From the NCBI GenBank assembly GCA_024276395.1, contig JAJRXH010000287.1, forward strand, positions 1-9,381: a stretch of 9,381 bases of DNA, read 5' to 3'. A program made the position numbers and the translations under genes. This document shows positions 4,441 to 9,381 of this stretch, in pieces. The first letter of the stretch is position 1, and each line of letters opens with the position of its first letter. The stretch comes from an archaeon. Lineage in GTDB: Archaea > Asgardarchaeota > Heimdallarchaeia > Hodarchaeales > S146-22. The notes beneath the pieces were generated by a model that worked only from the letters and a program-made list of their open reading frames with translations, was not told the DNA's origin and did no database searches.

Positions 4441-6447
4441 TTATTGATGTGTCTTTTTCTGGTGACGGTAACGAATGAGGATGGTAATGGAACCTAGGAT
4501 GAAAATCACGAGATCGAATCCAGGTGTCACTACTGAGGCTTCGCTGCCTCCGGCGGTGGTTGTTTGGGAGGTATTGGAAATGCTTGTTGTTTCAGTGTTT
4601 GTTGGAGATGACGGTAATAGAGGTTCATTAGTCTCACCGATGAGGGTCAATTCTAGCACGAATGAATTGCCAAAGAAATCCTCTCCAGAAGGGGCAAGAG
4701 ATTTCATCTCGAGTTTATAGTAGTCTATCAGTCCAGTTTGCTTGTTCCACGAAGCAGTGAGGTTATACACGAAGCCTTCGAATTCCACATTCGTAAACTT
4801 CACGCCGAATGTTTGTGCATCATTTGTTATTGAAGCACCCATTGCTTCATAAAATGCCTCAAGGAAGTTGAATGCCTTGCCGTTCGCCTCTAGTGGGAAG
4901 ACTGGGATGAACAAGGGTGGTCCCTTTGAAAATGAGGGAAAGATGCTTCCTTCAGACACGTTTGCAATTCCCGTGAGGCTAGATAATAATAGAGACAGTG
5001 GTTCCGTGTCATTGCCGAAAGGATTGGGTGGAAGGTTTTTTATTTGAAGTGTTGCATTTTGTCCCTCTTTAAAATAACCTTCTCCAGCCTCGATCGTTTT
5101 GTTTCCATCTATATCAATCGTGTCAAAATGGTACAAAAAGATTTGTCCTTCAGAGACGCCCCAAAATCCAGTCCAATTAGCTACATCATCTCGAATGATT
5201 AGGTCGAGTGCGAATGAGAGTGTGACAATGGTATCATTATCTCTAGTTTCGAATGGCAGCGAGGTCACGTTATACTTGAGTAAGATTCCAGTGGTTTTCT
5301 CCCAAATTATCTCGAGACTCGTGTCATTTAGCTGGATTTTAAAGCCAAACCTGCTTGCGTCATTGATGTGAATTTCAACACCTAGAAGAGCATTGAATAA
5401 GATGCCTACATCATTCCACCAGCTTTCATTAGCTGATGTAGGGAAAATGAGAACAAAGAATGGTGGACCTCCATCATTGGAATCCTCACCAAAAGGATCT
5501 GGGAATGAGACTCTCCCCGTGGCTGTTTCCATCGTGGCATTATATGAGGGGCCGTCTTCATTGAAGGTAAGGTCCTCAAAACTGACAAGTGCTACTTGTC
5601 CTTCCTCAAGGTAACCAAAGTTGTCTTCTTCAAAAGGTTCTCCAACATTCATTTGGGTTGTTCCGTTACTGAATTCGAGTCGTGAGATGTTATAGGCAAT
5701 GAGAGGATTAGTCATCCCCCAGTATGGTGAATATAATTCGGGATCGAAATAGAGCGAAAGAATGATGTGCATTTCTATTTTCGTGTTGTTCTCTTCTGTT
5801 CCATTGAAGTACCAGTCTATTAGTACACCATTAGACTTTGACCAGGATGCCTTGATCGTGATGGAAGTATTTTGAAATTCGACTCCAAAGATGGTGGCAT
5901 TATTGGTGACCGTGAATCCTGCTTGTTCAAATTCTGTTTTCGTGTTGTTGAAATCTGTTTCATTACCTACTGGCGCCACGAAGTAAAGTAGTGGTGGCCC
6001 TTCTGTCAAGTTAGAGAGTGTCTCATTGGGTGGCACGAATTGGTAGGTTATCTCAGCCTCCCATTCGAGCGTGGCACTTCCGATTCTTCCCCAGACTTCT
6101 GTATCATTGTCAATCATTGTGGGAAGATATGTTGGAGTGAAGACGAAAGATTGGTTTTCTCTGAGTACTCCGACGTGTTGATTGTAATAATCATCGACAT
6201 CTATTGACGGAGTGCCGTTGTAATCAAGTTTTGTCATGTTGTACACGAGGTTAATTCCTTCCCTAACTTTCCAATTTTGTTCGGTACTAGCAATTTCTCC
6301 TTCTTTTTCCGTGTTAGTACTCGCGTTAGAATGCGTGGTAGATGTTTTCATGATATTACTGGTCTCGTTGTTTGAGATAGTCATTCTGGTAGTTGAGAGA
6401 AGTAGTATTAGTACTAAAATCCCAAACAACAGTTTTTTGTCTTTCAT
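4441..6447 (-). CDS. Large secreted, membrane-anchored surface protein with three repeats and a PGF-CTERM-like tail
   Basis: The family is not recognised, but the architecture is clear in the 668 residues. MKDKK plus a hydrophobic stretch (6-18) is a signal peptide. Three related units of about 175 residues follow (about 62-233, 246-416, 430-602). Each contains an x(E/G)xQ block (LRENQ, LEEGQ, FKEGQ), a GPPLx(F/I)xxP block (150, 327, 509), an FG(V/F)(E/K) strand (187, 367, 547) and a W(S/E/N)KxxG turn (202, 382, 567). Around 28 N-x-S/T sequons suggest heavy N-glycosylation, and there is no cysteine. A Ser/Thr-rich stalk (613-640) leads to TPGFD, a membrane helix (644-658) and a basic tail, a tripartite signal like PGF-CTERM that an archaeosortase could process. 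Unit 3 has an EF-hand-like loop DIDGNKTIE (445-453). It is probably an S-layer-type or adhesive exoprotein. AAGGAG at 6456-6461 ends 8 bases before the ATG. Confidence 0.88.
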   Translation of the reverse strand: MKDKKLLFGILVLILLLSTTRMTISNNETSNIMKTSTTHSNASTNTEKEGEIASTEQNWKVREGINLVYNMTKLDYNGTPSIDVDDYYNQHVGVLRENQSFVFTPTYLPTMIDNDTEVWGRIGSATLEWEAEITYQFVPPNETLSNLTEGPPLLYFVAPVGNETDFNNTKTEFEQAGFTVTNNATIFGVEFQNTSITIKASWSKSNGVLIDWYFNGTEENNTKIEMHIILSLYFDPELYSPYWGMTNPLIAYNISRLEFSNGTTQMNVGEPFEEDNFGYLEEGQVALVSFEDLTFNEDGPSYNATMETATGRVSFPDPFGEDSNDGGPPFFVLIFPTSANESWWNDVGILFNALLGVEIHINDASRFGFKIQLNDTSLEIIWEKTTGILLKYNVTSLPFETRDNDTIVTLSFALDLIIRDDVANWTGFWGVSEGQIFLYHFDTIDIDGNKTIEAGEGYFKEGQNATLQIKNLPPNPFGNDTEPLSLLLSSLTGIANVSEGSIFPSFSKGPPLFIPVFPLEANGKAFNFLEAFYEAMGASITNDAQTFGVKFTNVEFEGFVYNLTASWNKQTGLIDYYKLEMKSLAPSGEDFFGNSFVLELTLIGETNEPLLPSSPTNTETTSISNTSQTTTAGGSEASVVTPGFDLVIFILGSITILIRYRHQKKTHQ

Positions 6448-6455
6448 TTTATGAT

Positions 6456-6461
6456 CTCCTT
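6456..6461 (-). promoter_or_regulatory. Shine-Dalgarno site of the surface-protein gene
   Basis: AAGGAG on the minus strand, 8 bases before ATG 6447, is among the strongest ribosome sites in the window. It argues for a leadered mRNA, although the nearest TATA-like element (6466-6476) would start transcription downstream of it. Confidence 0.65.
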
Positions 6462-6465
6462 GAAG

Positions 6466-6476
6466 CGTTTATAAAT
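6466..6476. repeat. Copy 1 of CGTTTATAAAT direct repeat
   Basis: An 11-base identical element recurs exactly 110 bases away at 6576-6586 in the same orientation. It contains the TATA core TTTATAAA, which is self-complementary, so either strand could be used. Confidence 0.5.
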
Positions 6477-6575
6477 TTAGAGTCAGAGTAGGGATGGAAA
6501 CCTCACGATTTTTGCATGATATGGTGGAGTTTCTCCCCGTTTAATGAGATGACTCTATCTATTAAGAGTTTCCAA

Positions 6576-6586
6576 CGTTTATAAAT
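6576..6586. repeat. Copy 2 of CGTTTATAAAT direct repeat
   Basis: Identical to 6466-6476. On the minus strand it would be an alternative TATA box for the surface-protein gene with transcription starting near 6555. On the plus strand it is too far from abce1 (about 160 bases) for a short leader. Confidence 0.5.
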
Positions 6587-6735
6587 GTTATCAGTGTTTT
6601 TTATGGACGTTCTATTTAAGTATGCTTGATAATCTTGATTGTTAAAAATAGATTAAAGTTTACTTAAAGATGTCCATTGTACGTGGGATTATACTTGAAG
6701 ACAACTTAAAGAGTTTAGACGCGATGTATTGTCAT

Positions 6736-6739
6736 GGAG
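6736..6739 (+). promoter_or_regulatory. Shine-Dalgarno site that decides the abce1 start
   Basis: GGAG lies 7 bases before ATG 6747. An in-frame TTG at 6729 would add six residues (MSWRKR) and has no ribosome site in front of it, so ATG 6747 is preferred. Confidence 0.7.
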
Positions 6740-6746
6740 AAAAAGA

Positions 6747-8552
6747 ATGAGCAGTAAACGTCAGCCCATCATTGATTATCGGGCCTGTCAGCCTGGATTA
6801 TGCGGTACTCCAACTCCTTTGTGTATGAAAGTCTGTCCACTTATTGAAAAGCATCCAAATGTGATTAAAATTTGGAGAAAGCTAGATAAACCAGTAATTA
6901 ATCCTAACATGTGCATCGACTGTGGTATCTGCGTGAAAGCCTGTCGTAACATCGGTATTAATGCCATTACTTTTGTCCGAATTCCTTCTGAAATAGAATC
7001 TGTCCCGCTCATTCATCAACATGGTCCTAATTCATTTCGACTTCATGGGTTACCACAATTGCAGCCTGGTATCGTGTTAGGAATCATTGGTCAAAACGGA
7101 ATCGGCAAGTCAACTATCTTATCAATCCTTTCTGGTGAGATCATACCTAATCTTGGTGATTTTAAAGAACCACCACAGTCTTTTGATGATCCTCGATTGA
7201 TCAGAACCATTCAGAATTCGAGTATGCGAAACTTGTTTCGAAAAATTGCAGATGGTTCGATTACAATCACTCATAAACGTCAGGATCTAGGGTATATCAC
7301 GAAAACGCGCTCAACCATCAAGTCCATCCTTGAGTATGCCGCAAATAATTTTTCTCTTCGACGCACGCCTCGAGAAATCATGCGTGAGTTGAGTCTTGAT
7401 GCCTTGTTAGAAAGAAAGCCAGCTCAGCTCTCTGGTGGGGAATTGCAGAGGTTTGCCCTTGCCCTCACCTTGATGCGGGATGCAGATGTGTATCTCGTGG
7501 ATGAACCTTGTACCTACTTGGATGTCCGACAACGACTTCAAGTAGGACGTCTATTAAGAGAATTAGCTGATGAAAACAAGATTGTTGTCGTCGTGGAGCA
7601 TGATACCGCGATACTTGACTTTACTTCTGATAAAGTTCATATCCTGTACGGTAAGCCACATGCTTTCGGAATTTGCACGAGACATTCTTATGTGGTGAAA
7701 AAAGGAATCAACTCCTTTTTACTAGGTTACATCCGCGACGAAAATGTCAAGATACGTAGCAAGAAAATCACATTTCAACGAATGGTAAAAGATCGTGATT
7801 GGACTGGTCAAGACGTATTATTCACTTATCCAAGGATGCGATTAACTCGTGGAGATTTCGTTCTTGATGTTGAACCTGGAACCATCTATCAAGGTGAAGT
7901 CGTTGCCATTATGGGGGAGAACGGGTTGGGAAAGACTTCGTTTGCACATCACTTGTTCAAGCATTTCAAGGAAATTCGCATATCCTTCAAGCCGCAAGTG
8001 CTCCATCGTGAGTTTAATGGAACGGTCCGTGATTTTTTCATCGCTTATTCACATCAATCGCCACAATCACCTTTCGTGAAAGAATACATCTTTCAACCAT
8101 TGTCAATTGGTCACTTGCTAGATAGGACATTAGACGAGTTGTCTGGTGGTGAGCTGCAGCGAGTTTACGTGGGAGCTTGTCTCGCTAAAGATGCTAACTT
8201 GTACATCATCGATGAGGGCTCTGCTTTTTTAGATGTGGAAGAACGCTTGAAAGTAACTCGAACCATTCGACATCATGCTGGAAAGAAGGGAAAAGCGGTT
8301 ATGACCATTGAACACGACATTCAAATAGCCGATGCACTTTCTGATCGTATCATGTTATTCATGGGAAAGCCTGGAGTACATGGCCAAGCCTTAAGCCCAG
8401 CATCAAAGAAAGAAGGAATGAATCTATTCTTGGCTCATCTTGATGTCACGTTTAGACGGGATGCCGAAACGGGACGAGCAAGACTGAATAAGCCAAATAG
8501 CCGGCTTGATCGGCATCAACGTTCCATTGGAGAATATTACTATCAAGTTTAG
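6747..8552 (+). CDS. abce1: ABCE1/RLI ribosome-recycling ATPase
   Basis: ABCE1 splits ribosomes into subunits after termination and takes part in re-initiation, using two ATPase sites and an Fe-S domain; it is conserved in archaea and eukaryotes. The 601-residue protein is complete. Eight cysteines for two 4Fe-4S clusters are C14, C19, C26, C30 and C56, C59, C62, C66. ATPase domain 1 has Walker A GQNGIGKST (115-123), signature LSGGELQR (228-235), Walker B and D-loop VDEPCTYLD (251-259) and switch EHD (284-286). Domain 2 has GENGLGKT (390-397), LSGGELQR (465-472), IDEGSAFLD (488-496) and EHD (522-524). The hinge regions YLDVRQRL and FLDVEERL and the C-terminal NKPNSRLDRHQRSIGEYYY are characteristic. 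Oddities are a 6-residue spacing between C19 and C26 (three is usual) and DEGSAFLD in place of DEPSAHLD. It is transcribed alone, divergent from the surface-protein gene. Confidence 0.98.
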   Translation: MSSKRQPIIDYRACQPGLCGTPTPLCMKVCPLIEKHPNVIKIWRKLDKPVINPNMCIDCGICVKACRNIGINAITFVRIPSEIESVPLIHQHGPNSFRLHGLPQLQPGIVLGIIGQNGIGKSTILSILSGEIIPNLGDFKEPPQSFDDPRLIRTIQNSSMRNLFRKIADGSITITHKRQDLGYITKTRSTIKSILEYAANNFSLRRTPREIMRELSLDALLERKPAQLSGGELQRFALALTLMRDADVYLVDEPCTYLDVRQRLQVGRLLRELADENKIVVVVEHDTAILDFTSDKVHILYGKPHAFGICTRHSYVVKKGINSFLLGYIRDENVKIRSKKITFQRMVKDRDWTGQDVLFTYPRMRLTRGDFVLDVEPGTIYQGEVVAIMGENGLGKTSFAHHLFKHFKEIRISFKPQVLHREFNGTVRDFFIAYSHQSPQSPFVKEYIFQPLSIGHLLDRTLDELSGGELQRVYVGACLAKDANLYIIDEGSAFLDVEERLKVTRTIRHHAGKKGKAVMTIEHDIQIADALSDRIMLFMGKPGVHGQALSPASKKEGMNLFLAHLDVTFRRDAETGRARLNKPNSRLDRHQRSIGEYYYQV

Positions 8553-8596
8553 TTATTTTGACTCCTCTATTTTGATTACCCCTTTTCTAGGAATGC
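8553..8596 (+). terminator. Probable T-rich terminator of abce1
   Basis: After the TAG stop come several short T runs (TTATTTTG, CTATTTTG, CCCCTTTTC) on the coding strand without a clear hairpin. It is a weaker pyrimidine signal than at 4388-4424. Confidence 0.35.
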
Positions 8597-8601
8597 ACTC
8601 C

Positions 8602-8632
8602 AATATATTTTTTCGTTCGCGCGAAATATATT
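8602..8632. repeat. A/T-rich inverted repeat overlapping a TATA-like element
   Basis: AATATATTT-TTT-CG (8602-8615) pairs with CGAAATATATT (8622-8632), giving an 11-bp stem with a three-T bulge and a 6-base loop. The right arm CGCGAAATATATTTA also looks like a BRE plus TATA element facing the downstream gene, with transcription starting near 8655. A second TATA candidate, ATTAAAAAATAAG, is at 8650-8662. The left arm could help terminate abce1. Confidence 0.45.
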
Positions 8633-8660
8633 TACCCTCTTCTATAAGTATTAAAAAATA

Positions 8661-8685
8661 AGTTTTCAGTGAATACTTGAAAACT
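8661..8685. repeat. Perfect inverted repeat AGTTTTCA / TGAAAACT before the protease gene
   Basis: AGTTTTCA (8661-8668) and TGAAAACT (8678-8685) are exact complements with a 9-base spacer. The sequence ACTTGAAA also occurs twice with a 12-base period (8675-8682 and 8687-8694). The dyad lies between the putative TATA boxes and the ribosome site, so it may be an operator or a 5' leader hairpin. Confidence 0.45.
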
Positions 8686-8710
8686 CACTTGAAACATTCG
8701 AGGGACTTTA

Positions 8711-9381
8711 ATGGCTCGTCAAGAAGTCGATTTTCGAACGTATACCATCCGTTTTTTCCTACCCATCATCGTTTGCTTAATTATCGTGCTCATCATATCA
8801 CAATCTACCTTGAATTATTATTTTAATTTGGAACAAACCCCTCCTCCATCGGCAGCTCCCGTCCAGCCTAATGAGGCACGTTCAAATCAAGCGGAAGTTG
8901 GACTTGTTAACATGCTCATCTATGTGTTCATGGCTTTTAGTGGTGGGGTCGTGATTTTGTTCCTCATGAGAAAAGGTCTTCTTTCTATCGTGCAACTGTT
9001 ATTTGGGGCAATCCTTGGTTTCTCAGCTTTTGTACTTGGCCTTCATTTTTATGGCCTTGTTTTGATGGATTTTTTTAATTTCATGATACGAATGATTCCT
9101 TTCTTACAAAATCATCAGCTGATCACTTTCTTGACTTGGATGTATCTTTTCTTGGTATTCGGCTCATCTATCATCTCTGGAATCATTGGCTTCATGGTGA
9201 TGATTAATGTCCGTTGGGTTCCCATGGTTGTAAGAAATGGTGCCATCGTGATGTTCGGAGCTGCAGTAGGGTCATATCTAGGTGTTTATTTTCCGGTGTT
9301 GTCAACGATCTTCGTGTTAATAGGACTGGCAATTTATGACATTTATGCCGTATTTAAGGGGCCCTTGCGTGGAATTCTAAA
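8711..9381 (+). CDS. Presenilin-like (A22 family) intramembrane aspartyl protease, N-terminal part
   Basis: 223 codons are visible before the right edge. The protein is polytopic, with helices at about 15-34, 63-85, 90-119, 137-165, 177-194 and 196-215. A hydrophilic Pro-rich loop (43-62) lies between helices 1 and 2. The sixth helix ends in GLAIYDIYAVFKGP, with D210 in the YD motif. This matches the first catalytic aspartate of the presenilin/signal-peptide-peptidase family, in particular the archaeal PF06550-type pattern YDxxAVxK. The second aspartate (GxGD) and the PAL motif should follow in the next helices but are outside the window, so the call rests on half of the active site plus topology. 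Such enzymes cleave transmembrane segments of substrates inside the membrane. The start ATG has GAGGGA 5 bases upstream. It is preceded by its own promoter-like region. Confidence 0.75.
   Translation, partial: MARQEVDFRTYTIRFFLPIIVCLIIVLIISQSTLNYYFNLEQTPPPSAAPVQPNEARSNQAEVGLVNMLIYVFMAFSGGVVILFLMRKGLLSIVQLLFGAILGFSAFVLGLHFYGLVLMDFFNFMIRMIPFLQNHQLITFLTWMYLFLVFGSSIISGIIGFMVMINVRWVPMVVRNGAIVMFGAAVGSYLGVYFPVLSTIFVLIGLAIYDIYAVFKGPLRGIL

Larger units (their letters stand above)
6448..6746. promoter_or_regulatory. Divergent control region, surface-protein gene and abce1
   Basis: These 299 bases contain the promoters of two divergent genes. The element CGTTTATAAAT occurs twice in the same orientation (6466-6476 and 6576-6586). 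Read on the minus strand it is ATTTATAAACG, a good TATA box. The copy at 6466 would start transcription on the surface-protein ATG and exclude its ribosome site, whereas the copy at 6576 would give a leader of about 105 nt that includes it. For abce1, TTAAAAATAGATTA (6642-6655) and the repeated ACTTAAAGA (6662-6670 and 6704-6712) are candidate promoter elements. A short GGAG-TTT-CTCC hairpin lies at 6526-6536. Confidence 0.45.

Noticed and set aside
4475..5614. Several plus-strand open frames opposite the surface-protein gene
   Set aside because: They are antisense to a gene with clear signal peptide, repeats and sorting tail, and show no domain or ribosome site.
6729..6746. TTG start for abce1, six residues upstream
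   Set aside because: The Shine-Dalgarno GGAG at 6736 lies after it and points to ATG 6747, and the family N-terminus begins near there.
1..9381. Mobile element, phage, toxin-antitoxin, CRISPR or defence system
   Set aside because: No transposase, integrase, nuclease, repeat-spacer array or terminal repeats were seen, and the genes are mostly housekeeping with similar composition.

Overview
The window most likely comes from an Asgard archaeon, plausibly of the Heimdallarchaeia side, although the lineage is inferred from gene content only. Pointers are a Ras/Rho-type small GTPase at the left edge, a complete archaeal/eukaryotic ABCE1 (RLI), a tRNA-Leu interrupted by two bulge-helix-bulge introns, TATA-box promoters with short leaders, a sequon-rich surface protein ending in a PGF-type sorting tail, and the start of a presenilin-family intramembrane protease. 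The genes use both strands and form no long operon. This looks like ordinary chromosome and not a mobile island: no transposase, integrase, phage gene or CRISPR array is visible.

Left part (1-782): the N-terminal 65 codons of a small GTPase run off the left edge on the minus strand. After about 310 bases without a gene comes tRNA-Leu(UAA) at 507-656. Its mature sequence is split by a 34-nt intron in the D-loop and a 28-nt intron in the anticodon loop, and CCA is genome-encoded.

Middle (783-4134): a soluble protein with two PhoU-TrkA_C modules (minus) is divergent from a short serine/threonine dehydratase or serine racemase-like PLP enzyme (plus). The latter converges on thiL (minus), with the two stop codons overlapping by 4 bp. 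thiL has a TATA box at the right distance for a leaderless mRNA starting at its first ATG.

Right part (4135-9381): a 306-base gap with two inverted repeats lies between thiL and a 668-residue, cysteine-free surface protein (minus). That protein has a signal peptide, three related repeats of about 175 residues, about 28 N-glycosylation sequons, an EF-hand-like loop, a Ser/Thr-rich stalk and a C-terminal PGF + membrane helix + basic tail. It is divergent from abce1 (plus), whose two Fe-S clusters and two ATPase sites are intact apart from a few unusual residues. The window ends inside a multi-spanning membrane protein that carries the YD half of the A22 (presenilin/SPP) active site.

Functionally the genes are mostly independent: translation (tRNA-Leu, ABCE1), cofactor metabolism (ThiL, PLP enzyme), probable ion-transport regulation (PhoU-TrkA_C), and membrane or surface biology (GTPase, surface protein, presenilin-like protease). 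The points most worth following are the D-loop tRNA intron, the surface protein's repeat architecture, and the GTPase and presenilin homologues, which belong to families important in eukaryotes.
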